DNA of 18,575 nucleotides from positions 1 to 18,575 of the forward strand of contig CAZBZU010000058.1 in NCBI GenBank assembly GCA_964496495.1, written 5' to 3'. The stretch comes from JASBRS01 sp964496495 (GTDB lineage Bacteria; Deinococcota; Deinococci; Deinococcales; Trueperaceae). The notes below the pieces were generated by a model. It had not been told where the DNA came from. It saw only the letters and a list, made by a program, of their open reading frames with translations, and ran no database searches. Below are positions 1 through 8,063 of this stretch, piece after piece. How positions within the stretch are numbered: the stretch's first letter is position 1; every line of letters starts with the position of its first letter. Position numbers and translations under genes: made by a program.

Positions 1-69
1 CCCGGGAAGCGTCACCACGTCCCCGTGATACGCGTCCATGACGATATGCACGTAGACATCGAGGTCCAT
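1..69 (-). CDS. possible 5' end of a gene leaving the window (unrecognised)
   Basis: On the minus strand an ATG at 69 opens 23 codons that run off the window edge without a stop. The peptide begins MDLDVYVHIVMDAYHGDVV and has a plausible mix of residues, with G or C in most third codon positions. No clear Shine-Dalgarno site lies close to the ATG; a GGGGG run is about 14 bases upstream. I do not recognise the protein and 23 residues are too few for a family call. The opposite strand in the same codon phase is also open, so this could be chance. If real, it would be divergent from the polysaccharide genes. Confidence 0.2.
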   Translation of the reverse strand, partial: MDLDVYVHIVMDAYHGDVVTLPG

Positions 70-366
70 CTACGACCCGTCGGCCCCCTACGGCCCGCGC
101 GGCCCCAGCCGCGCGCTCTCGAGATGTCTCCGGCCCCGGCGCCGGTTGGAAGCCTCACCGCTGCCCGAGGAGTGCGCTCGCGGCCCCTGGCAGGGACCGC
201 GGCGACCCGTGCGGCGACGCGCCGCCGCGCACGCCTATCGCTGCGCTCGGCGCGGAGTGCGCCGGCGCGGCAACCCACCCCTAAGCATGCGCTCCGATGG
301 GCGCGCCGTCCAGCAATTCGGAGCAGCGACCGCCAGGCGCGGCCCACCGGACCCGGCCCGCCAGGC

Positions 367-411
367 ACAGCCGCCACGCCCGACCGCCAGACCCGACCGC
401 CACACCCGACC
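367..411. repeat. 13-bp tandem repeat upstream of first chain-length gene
   Basis: Two copies of a 13-base unit, CCGACCGCCAGAC (380-392) and CCGACCGCCACAC (393-405), differ at one base. They are followed by a partial copy (406-411) and preceded by a degenerate one (367-379, 9 of 13 matching). The array ends about 28 bases before the -10-like element. It could be a regulator binding array or simple sequence drift in GC-rich DNA. Confidence 0.5.
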
Positions 412-438
412 CGGGGGGCGTCGCCGCGGCCGTGCGCT

Positions 439-447
439 TGCTAGACT
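439..447 (+). promoter_or_regulatory. extended -10 promoter, TGCTAGACT
   Basis: TGCTAGACT has the TGn extension plus a TAGACT hexamer, ending 30 bases before the GTG at 478. No TTGACA-like -35 is visible 17 bases upstream. The same nine bases occur at the same distance before the paralog at 2112, and TAGACT recurs before the amidotransferase gene at 18371, which supports a real promoter. Confidence 0.5.
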
Positions 448-477
448 CGAGGGGCCCGAGACAGGGGGCCCTCGCCC

Positions 478-2034
478 GTGACCACGCAACTCGACCGCAG
501 CCGCCCACGCCGGCGGGCCGGCACCGTTCCCGACAGGGCGGCGCTCCTCCGCACCGGCCTGGCATGGGCGTTCCCTGCCGCGGCCCTCGCCGCCGCGGCG
601 ACGCTGTGGCTGTCGCTCAACCAGGCCCCCTCGTACGTCGCCTCCATGGCGCTGCTCGCCACCGACCGCAGCCCCATCTACGGGGACCTGGGCGTGCCCT
701 CCCCGCGAGCCATCGACCCCACCGCCTACCGCGCCGCGGTCACCTCCGGCCCCGTGGCTCGCTCGGCGTTGACCGCGCTCCTGGGGAGGCCGCCCACCGC
801 CACCGAGCTGCGCGACCTGCTGCGGGCCACCCACATCGAGGTGGATGCGCGGCAGAGCTCGAGCCTCATCCGCATCCACATCACGGGCCACGACGCGTCC
901 CTCGCCACGCACGAGGTCTCGGCCCTGGCGACCGCGCTGATGGCCTGGGAGCAGCAGCGCTCGGCCTCGTCGCTGGCTCAGGGCGTCACCGCGCTGGGCA
1001 ACGACATCGACGGCATCCGGCGCACGCTGGCGCGCGGCACCACCAACGGCCAGCCCCTGACCAGCGGCCAGCGCGCGAGCCTCCAGTCCCTGCTCGCCCA
1101 GCGCACCCGCGAGCGCGACAGCGCCCTGGTCCGGCTCGACGCCTACGTCGCCGTCGGGCTGGTGACGCCGCTGGGGCAGGACGCCGCCGTGAAGGTGACG
1201 GCGACGCACCCCGGCACCGCCCCGAAGACGCTGCTGAGCGCGGCGTTCGCCTTCATCGCGACGCTCGCCGCGGTGTGGCTGCACACCGTGTTGAACCCTC
1301 GCGGCCGCAGTCGCGAGGAGATCCTGGCGCTCACGGGCATGCCGGTGCTGGGCGAGCTGCCGCTGCTGCCGGGCCCGAGCCTGGGCGTGGACCCGGAAGC
1401 GGTCGACCTGCTGCTGGCGATGCTGCAGCGCGAGGCACGGGCGCAGCCGCCGTTCGTGGTGGGCGTGACGGCTTCCCGGCACCCCGAGAGCAAGCGCGAC
1501 GTGTCGATCAAGCTGGCCGCCAGCCTGGCCCGCGCCGGTCTCCGCACCCTGCTGGTCGACGCCGATCTGCGCCAGCCGGCGCTCGCGGCCAAGCTCGGCG
1601 CCGACCCCAAGGAGGCAGCGCCGCTCGAGTGGCACCTGCAGAACCCGCGCCTCGATCCCACGCCGGCGATCCTCGGCACGGACGGCGGCCGCTCCTGCGA
1701 CTTCGTCCCGACGTTCACGCCGGCCGAGTTCCCGCAGGAGCTGCTGGAGCGCAGCCTCGAGCCCCGGGTGGCGTCCTGGGCGCAGCGCTACGATGCCGTG
1801 GTGATCGAGGGCCCGCCCGCCCTGCCCTTCGCCGACATGATGACCATCGCCCGCTCCTGCTCCGCCGTGGTGCTATGCGCCGACCCCGCGCGCACGCGGC
1901 CCGAGGACATCGTCAGGTCGCGCGAGCTGCTCGAGCGCTCCTCTGCCGGGTTCGTCGGGCTGGCGTTGACGGGCCCGGCGCAGCGAGCGCCGGCCGCCGG
2001 CCGCCGCCTGGACGACGGTCGCCTCGGCGCATGA
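478..2034 (+). CDS. Wzz/BY-kinase-like chain-length protein with degenerate P-loop (copy 1)
   Basis: Predicted inner-membrane polysaccharide co-polymerase of 518 residues. Two hydrophobic segments (about 23-46 and 250-272) flank an extracytoplasmic Wzz-type region, followed by a cytoplasmic domain resembling bacterial tyrosine kinases (CapB/Wzc C-terminal half). The Walker A' motif is clear (LLVDADLRQP, 358-367). The Walker A position reads ASRHPESKRD (332-341): the lysine is kept, but both glycines and the following Ser/Thr are lost. The Walker B aspartate is replaced by Glu444 (VVIEGPP). There is no C-terminal tyrosine cluster. ATP hydrolysis and autophosphorylation are therefore doubtful; a structural role in chain-length control is inferred. 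The GTG start is chosen because AGGGGG lies 9 bases upstream. The next gene (2112) is a clear paralog. Confidence 0.85.
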   Translation: MTTQLDRSRPRRRAGTVPDRAALLRTGLAWAFPAAALAAAATLWLSLNQAPSYVASMALLATDRSPIYGDLGVPSPRAIDPTAYRAAVTSGPVARSALTALLGRPPTATELRDLLRATHIEVDARQSSSLIRIHITGHDASLATHEVSALATALMAWEQQRSASSLAQGVTALGNDIDGIRRTLARGTTNGQPLTSGQRASLQSLLAQRTRERDSALVRLDAYVAVGLVTPLGQDAAVKVTATHPGTAPKTLLSAAFAFIATLAAVWLHTVLNPRGRSREEILALTGMPVLGELPLLPGPSLGVDPEAVDLLLAMLQREARAQPPFVVGVTASRHPESKRDVSIKLAASLARAGLRTLLVDADLRQPALAAKLGADPKEAAPLEWHLQNPRLDPTPAILGTDGGRSCDFVPTFTPAEFPQELLERSLEPRVASWAQRYDAVVIEGPPALPFADMMTIARSCSAVVLCADPARTRPEDIVRSRELLERSSAGFVGLALTGPAQRAPAAGRRLDDGRLGA

Positions 2035-2074
2035 GGCCGGGCGCCCGCACGGGACAGCGCTGGCCTTCCCGCCC

Positions 2075-2083
2075 TGCTAGACT
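2075..2083 (+). promoter_or_regulatory. extended -10 promoter, TGCTAGACT
   Basis: An identical TGCTAGACT ends 28 bases before the ATG at 2112, in the 77-base gap after the first paralog. As at 439-447, no -35 consensus is evident. It suggests the second paralog can be transcribed on its own, although read-through from the first is also possible. Confidence 0.5.
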
Positions 2084-2111
2084 TGCGCGACCGGCCTAGG
2101 GAGGACGCAGC

Positions 2112-3755
2112 ATGGGGTCGCAGCCAGCGCCGCCAGACTTCCGAACGACCGTGCCGCCGGGCGCGGCCGGCGTGCTGGCCGTGCTGCGCCGCGGCACCTG
2201 GTTCGCGCTGGTCCTGGCGGCCATCGCGGGCGGCGCCACCTACCTGTTCGCCTCCAGCGCCCCGCCCCGCTACACCGCCAGCGTCACCGTCCTCGCCTCC
2301 CAGACCGGCCCGCACGGCGGCGACCTGCCGGTGCTCCGGCCTGCCACGGTCGATCCCAGCGTCTACCAGACGGCCCTGCGCGAGGGCGGCGTGGCCGCCG
2401 GCGCGCTCGCCGACCTGCTCGGCAGGCAGCCCGACGGCGGGCAGCTGGCGCGCTTCCAGCGCGAGATCCGCATGACCACCCAGCAGAACGACGCCTCCAG
2501 CCTGCTCACCATCTCGGTCACCGAGCACGACCCCGCCTTCGCGGCCAGGGCCGCCAACGCCCTGGCCGACGCGCTGGTCACCTGGGACCGCGACCGCGCA
2601 CGGGAGAGCGTCGCCCGCAGCATCGCCGCACTCCGGCAGTCGATCCGGCAGATCGACGCGCGCCTGAACGGCGGCGGGCCGCCCCTCACCGACCCGCAGC
2701 GCCAGGAGCTGACCGGCCTGCGGCAGCAGCGCCAGCACCAGCTCGACGCCGCGCAGGCCGCCAACGACTCGGCCGTCGTGGTGGGCCTGCTGGTGCCCCT
2801 CAGCCAGGCCGCGCCGCCGCAGGTCCCCAGCGGGCCCAAGGTCACCTTCCTGACCCTCCTCGCCGCCATCCTGGGGCTCCTCGCCGGGTACGGCGTCACC
2901 GCCATCGAGCGCTCGACCGACAGGCACCTCCGCGATCGCGAGGACCTGCGCGCCCTCGGCGGCGGGCCGGTGCTCGCCGAGTTCCCGCCCGCCCGCAGGG
3001 CCACGCCGCAGCAGACCGCCGAGGCGGCGAGCTTCCTGCGTTCGGGCGCCCTCAGGGGCCTGGGAGCCCCGCCGCTGTCGCTCGCCATCTGCAGCGCCCG
3101 CAGCCTCGACGAGAAGGCCGGCGTCACCGTCAGCCTGGCGGAGAGCGTGGCCCGCTCCGGCTTCCGCACCCTGCTGGTCGACGCCGACCTGCGCCAACCC
3201 AGCACCAGCTACGGGCTGGACGTCTCGAGGGTGAAGGTGCCGCCGCTCGAGGTCTACCTCGAGAACCCCAACGTCAAGTACCAGCCCGCCAGCGTGCCCA
3301 TCGGCCGCAAACGCGCCTACGACTTCGTCCCCAGCTTCACCTCGGCCAGCTACCCGGTCGAGCTGCTCAATCGCAGCTTCGGAGGCCTGCTGGAGGCCTG
3401 GCGCGAGACCTACGACGTCATCATCGTCGACTGCCCGCCGGTGCTGCCGTTCGCCGACACCCTGGCCGTGGCTCCGCTGTGCGACGGGCTGGTGCTCTGC
3501 GCCCGCCGCGGCGTCACCACGCGGCGCGACATGCAGGCCTGCCTGGAGCGCCTGGGGCAGCTCGACGTGACGATCGTGGGCACGGCGCTCCTGGGCGTCG
3601 CGGACACGCGGGGTCGGCAGGCGGACAGGCTGCGCGCCGCGGCCACGGCCGGCCAGCAGGCCATCGACCCCTACCGGACGCTGAGCCAGGGCCCGGGCCT
3701 GGCCAACGTAAGGGTCGAAGAGCATCATCCCTCGAGCGAGCGGCGCTCGCCATAG
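2112..3755 (+). CDS. Wzz/BY-kinase-like chain-length protein with degenerate P-loop (copy 2)
   Basis: A 547-residue paralog of the preceding protein with the same layout: membrane segment about 29-47, Wzz-type region with a helical, Gln/Arg-rich stretch (about 165-215), second membrane segment about 243-263 after a Pro-rich PPQVPSGP, then a kinase-like domain. Walker A' is intact (LLVDADLRQP, 354-363) and Walker B is intact (VIIVDCPP, with Asp440). The Walker A position is degenerate: SARSLDEKAG (328-337) keeps Lys335 but lacks the glycines and Ser/Thr. Only one tyrosine (Tyr521) lies in the tail, so no typical autophosphorylation cluster is present. GGGAGGA about 8 bases before the ATG supports the start. 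The most likely role is control of polymer length or export together with the Wzy-type protein, perhaps as a hetero-oligomer with copy 1. Confidence 0.87.
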   Translation: MGSQPAPPDFRTTVPPGAAGVLAVLRRGTWFALVLAAIAGGATYLFASSAPPRYTASVTVLASQTGPHGGDLPVLRPATVDPSVYQTALREGGVAAGALADLLGRQPDGGQLARFQREIRMTTQQNDASSLLTISVTEHDPAFAARAANALADALVTWDRDRARESVARSIAALRQSIRQIDARLNGGGPPLTDPQRQELTGLRQQRQHQLDAAQAANDSAVVVGLLVPLSQAAPPQVPSGPKVTFLTLLAAILGLLAGYGVTAIERSTDRHLRDREDLRALGGGPVLAEFPPARRATPQQTAEAASFLRSGALRGLGAPPLSLAICSARSLDEKAGVTVSLAESVARSGFRTLLVDADLRQPSTSYGLDVSRVKVPPLEVYLENPNVKYQPASVPIGRKRAYDFVPSFTSASYPVELLNRSFGGLLEAWRETYDVIIVDCPPVLPFADTLAVAPLCDGLVLCARRGVTTRRDMQACLERLGQLDVTIVGTALLGVADTRGRQADRLRAAATAGQQAIDPYRTLSQGPGLANVRVEEHHPSSERRSP

Positions 3756-3761
3756 TATCCT
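3756..3761 (+). promoter_or_regulatory. -10-like TATCCT before aminotransferase gene
   Basis: TATCCT follows immediately after the TAG stop of the second chain-length gene and lies 40 bases before the aminotransferase ATG. The surrounding ten bases GTATCCTGGC recur on the minus strand just before the flippase gene (13246-13255). No -35 element is visible. It could be an internal promoter; co-transcription with the upstream gene is also plausible. Confidence 0.35.
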
Positions 3762-3801
3762 GGCAGGCACGCTGACCCGCCCATCAGGAGGAGGCCGAGG
3801 C

Positions 3802-4983
3802 ATGACGACCCGCATGCATCGCACCCGCACCGAGTTCCTGCCGTTCGCGTTGCCGTCCATCGGCGAGGACGAGATCCGGGAGGTCGTGGACACGCTGCGG
3901 TCGAACTGGCTGACCACCGGGCCGAAGACCAAGGCGTTCGAGACTCAGTTCGGGGAGTTCGTCGGTGCGCCGGGCGGCACCAGCCTGATGCTCAACTCCT
4001 GCACCTCGGCGCTGCTGCTGGCGCTGGCGGCCCACGGGATCGGCCCGGGCGACGAGGTCATCGTGCCCTCGCTGACCTTCGCCGCCACCGCCAACGTGGC
4101 CATCCACCTGGGCGCCACCCCGGTGCTGGTGGACGTCCTGCCAGACACGCTGTGCATCGACCCCGAGGCCGCCGAGCGGGCGGTCACGCCCGCCACCAGG
4201 GCGATCGTCCCCGTCCATTACGGCGGCCACCCCGCCGACCTGGACGCCATCGACGAGATCGCCCGGCGTCATGGCCTGGTGGTCGTCGAGGACGCCGCCC
4301 ACTCGATGCAGAGCTGGTACCGCGGCGCCATGATCGGCTCGCGGCCCAACCTGGCGGCCTTCAGCTTCTACGCCATCAAGAACCTCACCACCGGCGAGGG
4401 CGGCGCCCTCACCGGCGACCCGGAGCTGGTCGAGAAGGCCCGCACGCTGTCGCTGCACGGCATGTCGAAGGACGCCTGGAAGCGCTTCGCGCGCGCCGGC
4501 TCCTGGGAGTACGACATCACCGCGCCCGGCTACAAGTGCAACATGACCGACATGCAGGCGGCGCTGGGCACGCACCAGCTGCGCAGGCTGCCGCAGTTCC
4601 ACGCCCGCCGGCAGGAGGTGGCGAAGCGCTACGGCGCCGCCTTCCGGCGCCCGGAGCTGCTCGCCCCGACCGAGCGCGAGGACGTGGTCAGCAGCTGGCA
4701 CCTGTACGTGCTGCGCTTCCGGCAGGAGCGCCTGAGCATCCCGCGCAACGAGGTCATCGAGGAGCTCAAGGCCCGCAACATCGGCACCAGCGTCCACTAC
4801 CGGCCGCTGCACATGATGTCCTACTACGCCGAGCGCTTCGGCTACCGCCCCGAGGACCTCCCCGTGGCGCAGCGCGCTTTCGAGGCCATGGTGTCGCTGC
4901 CGCTCGACCCGCGCCTCAGCGACGACGACGTGGAGGACGTGATCGCCGCGGTGCTGGACATCGTCGAGGCGCATCCGGCGTAG
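3802..4983 (+). CDS. DegT/DnrJ/EryC1/StrS family sugar aminotransferase
   Basis: A 393-residue PLP-dependent enzyme of the family that aminates nucleotide-linked keto-sugars, a usual step in making amino sugars for surface glycans. Family landmarks are clear: NSCTSALLLAL (65-75) in the cofactor phosphate region, GDEVIVPSLTFAATAN (83-98), VVEDAAHS (161-168) with the cofactor-contacting Asp164, and FSFYAIKNLTTGEGG (187-201), where Lys193 should form the internal aldimine. GYKCNMTDMQAALG follows, as in the family, and the length is typical. The start is set by AGGAGG 9 bases before the ATG. The next gene begins 5 bases after the stop, so the two should be co-translated. The exact sugar substrate cannot be read from the sequence. 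Some members are dehydratases, but the retained lysine favours an aminotransferase. Confidence 0.93.
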   Translation: MTTRMHRTRTEFLPFALPSIGEDEIREVVDTLRSNWLTTGPKTKAFETQFGEFVGAPGGTSLMLNSCTSALLLALAAHGIGPGDEVIVPSLTFAATANVAIHLGATPVLVDVLPDTLCIDPEAAERAVTPATRAIVPVHYGGHPADLDAIDEIARRHGLVVVEDAAHSMQSWYRGAMIGSRPNLAAFSFYAIKNLTTGEGGALTGDPELVEKARTLSLHGMSKDAWKRFARAGSWEYDITAPGYKCNMTDMQAALGTHQLRRLPQFHARRQEVAKRYGAAFRRPELLAPTEREDVVSSWHLYVLRFRQERLSIPRNEVIEELKARNIGTSVHYRPLHMMSYYAERFGYRPEDLPVAQRAFEAMVSLPLDPRLSDDDVEDVIAAVLDIVEAHPA

Positions 4984-4988
4984 CCGCC

Positions 4989-5582
4989 ATGCTCAAGCGT
5001 GCGTTCGACCTGCTCGCCGCCGGCCTGGGCCTGGTGGTGCTCTCCCCCGCGTTCCTGGTGATCGCGCTCGCCATCCGCTTGGGCTCCCCCGGCCCGGTGT
5101 TCTTCCGGCAGGAGCGCATCGGCCTGGGCGGCAGGCCGTTCCGCATCCTCAAGTTCCGCACCATGCGCGTGGATGCCGAGAAGCTCGGCGGTCAGCTCAC
5201 CGTCTCCGCGGACCCGCGCGTGACCCGCGTCGGCGCGGTGTTGCGCAAGGGCAAGCTCGACGAGCTGCCGCAGCTCGTCAACGTGGTCGCCGGCGACATG
5301 TCGCTGGTCGGGCCACGGCCGGAGGTGCCGCGCTACGTGGCGCGCTACGACGACCGCCAGCGCCGCGTGCTGGAGGTGCGCCCCGGCATCACCGACCCGG
5401 CCTCCATCGCCTACCGCAACGAGAACGACCTGCTCGACGCGGCCGCCGATCCCGAAGCGACCTACCTGAGCGAGATCATGCCGGCCAAGCTGGAGCTCAA
5501 CCTCGCCTACCTGGAGCGCCGCAGCCTGGTCTCGGACATCGGCATCATCTTCCGCACCCTGGGCGAGATCTTCAGGCGCTGA
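4989..5582 (+). CDS. PglC-like monotopic phosphoglycosyl transferase (initiating sugar transferase)
   Basis: A 197-residue bacterial sugar transferase predicted to move a sugar-1-phosphate from a UDP-sugar to undecaprenyl phosphate, the first membrane step of repeat-unit assembly. It has the small catalytic form only, without the polytopic N-terminal half of WcaJ/WbaP. Visible marks are KRAFDLLAAG, a single hydrophobic segment (about 8-29) with the Ser19-Pro20 break expected of a re-entrant helix, GSPGPVFFRQERIG (32-45), KFRTM (55-59), the catalytic Asp91-Glu92 pair in KLDELPQL, and GDMSLVGPRPE (102-112). The ATG lies 5 bases after the aminotransferase stop and has no evident Shine-Dalgarno site, so translation is probably coupled. 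The linked aminotransferase suggests, but does not prove, an amino sugar as the first residue. Confidence 0.92.
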   Translation: MLKRAFDLLAAGLGLVVLSPAFLVIALAIRLGSPGPVFFRQERIGLGGRPFRILKFRTMRVDAEKLGGQLTVSADPRVTRVGAVLRKGKLDELPQLVNVVAGDMSLVGPRPEVPRYVARYDDRQRRVLEVRPGITDPASIAYRNENDLLDAAADPEATYLSEIMPAKLELNLAYLERRSLVSDIGIIFRTLGEIFRR

Positions 5583-5700
5583 GCCCGGCCGGCGCGGCGG
5601 ACGGGCGTAACCCGCGGCGCCGCGCGCCACCCCGGCGCAGCCCGCGCCGCGGAACGCCGACGGGCCCAGGCGCCCCAGGGCTCAGGCTCCGCCGGGCTCA
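5580..5700. terminator. convergent gene ends with inverted repeat, possible bidirectional terminator
   Basis: Between the converging sugar transferase and glycosyltransferase genes, TGAGCCCGGC (5580-5589) and its exact complement GCCGGGCTCA (5691-5700) mark both ends, each containing the stop codon of its gene. The interior is extremely GC-rich, with small stems such as CGGCGC/GCGCCG around 5634-5649. No T-run follows on either strand, so termination is an inference from position. Confidence 0.3.
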
Positions 5701-6882
5701 GGGCGCGGGCCGGCGCCGCACGGCCAGCGCCCGCCGGTAGAGATCCTCGTGCAGCGTCAGGATGTTGCCGATGTCGAACCTGTCCATCGCCTGGCGGGCG
5801 CGCCCGCCCATGGCCCTCACCGTCTCCGGCTCGGCGGCCAGGCGGCGGATCCCGGCGGCCAGCGCGTCGACGTCGCCCAGCGGGCCCAGGACGCCGGTGT
5901 CGGCGTCGACCAGCTCGTGCACGCCGCGGATGTCGTAGGCGATGGTGGGCCGCTCCAGGCAGCCGGCCTCCATGATGCAGCGCGGCAGGCCCTCGCGCTC
6001 CGACGGCAGGATCAGCGCGAAGGACGCGCTGAGCAGCGAGGGGACGTCCTTCCGGAAGCCCAGGAAGCGAACCCGCTCGCCCAGGCCCCTGGCGGCCGCC
6101 TCGGCGCGCACCCGCTCCTCCAGCTCGCCGACCCCCGCGAAGGCCAGGACGACGTCCTCCCGGCCACTGCGCAGCAGGGCCTCGACCGCGTCCAGCTGCC
6201 GCTTCCTGGGGATGAACTCGGCCACCATCAGCAGCAGCTGCTGGCCGTCGGCCAGGCCCAGCTCGCGGCGGACCGCCTCGGCGGCCCCGTCCGGCACGTT
6301 GCCGGCGGCGTAGCGCGAGGTGTCCACGCCGATACCCGGCATGTAGACGACGCGCTCCCGCGCTATCGGCAGGCGCTGCGTCATCGCCAGGTCCTCCTGG
6401 TTGATCACCACCAGGAAGTCGGTCCACAAGCTGGCGAGGGTCTCGGCCACGCGCAGCGTGAGGTGGTCACGCAGTGGCGCGCCGCGGTGGAAGTGGAAGC
6501 CGTGCGCGGTGTAGACCACCGCCACCCCCAGACGCCGCCGCACCCCCCTGAGCGCGTAGCGGGTGACGAACCCCGGAACCGGGTCGTGCGGGTGGACGAT
6601 GTCGTACCCCTCCCGCGCCACCAGCCGCCGCAACGCCCGCGGCGCGCCCGTGAGGTTCACCGGGTCGCGCGGCCGGCGCGTCCACGGCATGGCATGGATG
6701 CGGTCGAACGCCTGCAGCTCGCCCAGGTCCGCGGGGACCTCGTTGCAGGCGCCGTCGACCCGCCAGCCCATGGCCCGGAAGTGCTCGGCGAACGGCGTCA
6801 GGAACGCCGTCAAGGTCCCCGGGTTGTTCGCGGTCAACAGCAGGCGAGGGGCGTCCCCCGCCTTGCCCGGATCTGCGCTCAC
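5698..6882 (-). CDS. GT-B glycosyltransferase, GT4-like, EpsD-type
   Basis: A 394-residue glycosyltransferase and the last gene of the minus-strand operon. The N-terminal acceptor half carries DIVHPHDPVPGFVTR (94-108) and YTAHGFHFHRGAP (124-136), a signature shared with EpsD/CapM-like exopolysaccharide enzymes. The C-terminal donor half has the GT4 EX7E motif, Glu297 and Glu305, in SEREGLPRCIMEAG. It should add one sugar to the lipid-linked intermediate at the cytoplasmic face. The GTG start at 6882 is chosen because it overlaps the TGA of the preceding gene as GTGA, the same arrangement as in the three junctions upstream; the open frame extends much further but the extra sequence is antisense-like and out of family. 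Donor and acceptor are unknown. Confidence 0.9.
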   Translation of the reverse strand: MSADPGKAGDAPRLLLTANNPGTLTAFLTPFAEHFRAMGWRVDGACNEVPADLGELQAFDRIHAMPWTRRPRDPVNLTGAPRALRRLVAREGYDIVHPHDPVPGFVTRYALRGVRRRLGVAVVYTAHGFHFHRGAPLRDHLTLRVAETLASLWTDFLVVINQEDLAMTQRLPIARERVVYMPGIGVDTSRYAAGNVPDGAAEAVRRELGLADGQQLLLMVAEFIPRKRQLDAVEALLRSGREDVVLAFAGVGELEERVRAEAAARGLGERVRFLGFRKDVPSLLSASFALILPSEREGLPRCIMEAGCLERPTIAYDIRGVHELVDADTGVLGPLGDVDALAAGIRRLAAEPETVRAMGGRARQAMDRFDIGNILTLHEDLYRRALAVRRRPAP

Positions 6883-8063
6883 GCCCGCCCGCCTCTCGTG
6901 CCGGCCCCGCCGGCCGGCTCCAGCAGCTCGCGGTAGAGCGCCTCCCAGCGCTCGACCACCAGCCCCATCGCGAAGGTCGCCTCGACGTGCCGCCGTGCGG
7001 CCCGTCCCCAATCGTGCAACGTCTCGCGCGGCAGCGCCATCAGCCGGGTCATCGCCTCCGCCAGGGCGTCGGCGTCCCCGGGCGCCACCAGCAGGCCCGT
7101 GGACCCGGGCACCACCACCTCGGGGTTGCCCCCGGCGGTGCTCGCCACCGCCGGCAGCCGGCTGGCGGCGGCCTCCATGAGCGCCAGCGACAGACCCTCG
7201 ATCACCGAGGACATCAGGAAGGCGTCGGCGGCCGCCAGCAGGTCCGGCACGTCGGAGCGTTGGCCCAGCAGCTGCAGCCGCGTGCCGAGCACGCCGAGCT
7301 CCCGTCCCGCCGCCTCCACCGCCGCATACTCCGGGCCACCTCCCGCTACCAGCACTACCACGGGCCGGTCGCGGGGGAGCCGCGCCACCGCCCGCACCAT
7401 GGTGGGATAGTCCTTGGCCACGTCCATCCGGCCCACCGCCAGCCAGGTGAAGGCGTCGCCGACGCCCAGAGAATCGCGCAGCCGCCGGCGGGCGTCGCCG
7501 TCCTCCCTGGGCGGCTGCAGCTCGATGCCGTTGGGCAGGTAGCGGATCCTGCCGGCCGGCACCGCGCCGAGCCGCACGTAGCGCTCCACGCACGCCCGGC
7601 ACACGTTGGTGGTGAGGGTGCAGAGCGGGTCGGTGAGGCGGTAGGCGATCATGCGCCAGCGCGCCCCCTCGTTGAGGCTGTGGGCCGTCGACACCAGCAC
7701 CGGCATCGGCGCCAGCAGCCGCGCCGAGCGGGCCAGCAGGTTGGCGTGCACCATGTGGCTGTGCACCACGTCCGGCCGCCAGCGGCGGACGGTGCGCACC
7801 AGCCGCCACAGGCCCCTGGGGTCGGGCACGCCGCCGGTCATGCGCAGGTCGATCAGCTCGACGTCCAGCTCGGCCAGCTCGGCCCGGTAGCGCTCGGGCG
7901 GCACCATGCTCGCCACCGCCACGGCGTGCCCGCGCCGGCGCAGCCCGCGCGCCAGCAGGTACACCTGCCGCTCCGCTCCACCGCCGCCCATCGAGGTGGT
8001 CACGAGCAGGACTCTCAACGGTCTCCCGGGCGATCGCCGCCCGCCGCCCATCGAGGTGCTCAC
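6879..8063 (-). CDS. GT-B glycosyltransferase, GT4-like
   Basis: A 394-residue glycosyltransferase. The first strand and glycine loop read RVLLVTTSMGGGGAERQ (17-33), the donor half contains LAVGRMDVAKDYPTM (208-222), and the EX7E pair is Glu289 and Glu297 in EGLSLALMEAA, followed by ASTAGGNPEVV. The predicted role is addition of one sugar to the growing repeat. The GTG at 8063 overlaps the upstream stop as GTGA; an ATG upstream at 8129 is rejected because its extension is low-complexity Pro/Gly sequence lying inside the upstream gene. The first residues (STSMGGG) duplicate the internal glycine loop at protein and DNA level, so the N-terminus may be a small duplication. ATG at codon 5 is an alternative start. 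Confidence 0.88.
   Translation of the reverse strand: MSTSMGGGRRSPGRPLRVLLVTTSMGGGGAERQVYLLARGLRRRGHAVAVASMVPPERYRAELAELDVELIDLRMTGGVPDPRGLWRLVRTVRRWRPDVVHSHMVHANLLARSARLLAPMPVLVSTAHSLNEGARWRMIAYRLTDPLCTLTTNVCRACVERYVRLGAVPAGRIRYLPNGIELQPPREDGDARRRLRDSLGVGDAFTWLAVGRMDVAKDYPTMVRAVARLPRDRPVVVLVAGGGPEYAAVEAAGRELGVLGTRLQLLGQRSDVPDLLAAADAFLMSSVIEGLSLALMEAAASRLPAVASTAGGNPEVVVPGSTGLLVAPGDADALAEAMTRLMALPRETLHDWGRAARRHVEATFAMGLVVERWEALYRELLEPAGGAGTRGGRA

Larger units (their letters stand above)
70..477. other. upstream region with no convincing gene
   Basis: This roughly 400-base stretch is very GC-rich and open in several frames, but the translations are Arg/Pro/Ala-rich with no recognisable domain, as expected of non-coding high-GC DNA. 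It holds a short tandem repeat (367-411) and an extended -10-like promoter (439-447) serving the gene that starts at 478. I see no RNA gene in it. Confidence 0.5.

Noticed and set aside
235..1635. 466-codon minus-strand open frame across the first chain-length gene
   Set aside because: Arg/Gly/Gln-rich antisense shadow of a recognisable gene; long open antisense frames are expected at this GC content.
297..2099. 600-codon plus-strand open frame overlapping the first chain-length gene in another frame
   Set aside because: Pro/Arg/Ala/His-rich out-of-frame translation; the frame starting at 478 has the real motifs.
1788..3932. 714-codon minus-strand open frame across the second chain-length gene
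   Set aside because: Antisense of a clear Wzz/BY-kinase-like gene; composition is low-complexity with no domain.
5749..6936. 395-codon plus-strand open frame across the last glycosyltransferase
   Set aside because: Antisense shadow, His/Gln/Arg-rich, no domain.
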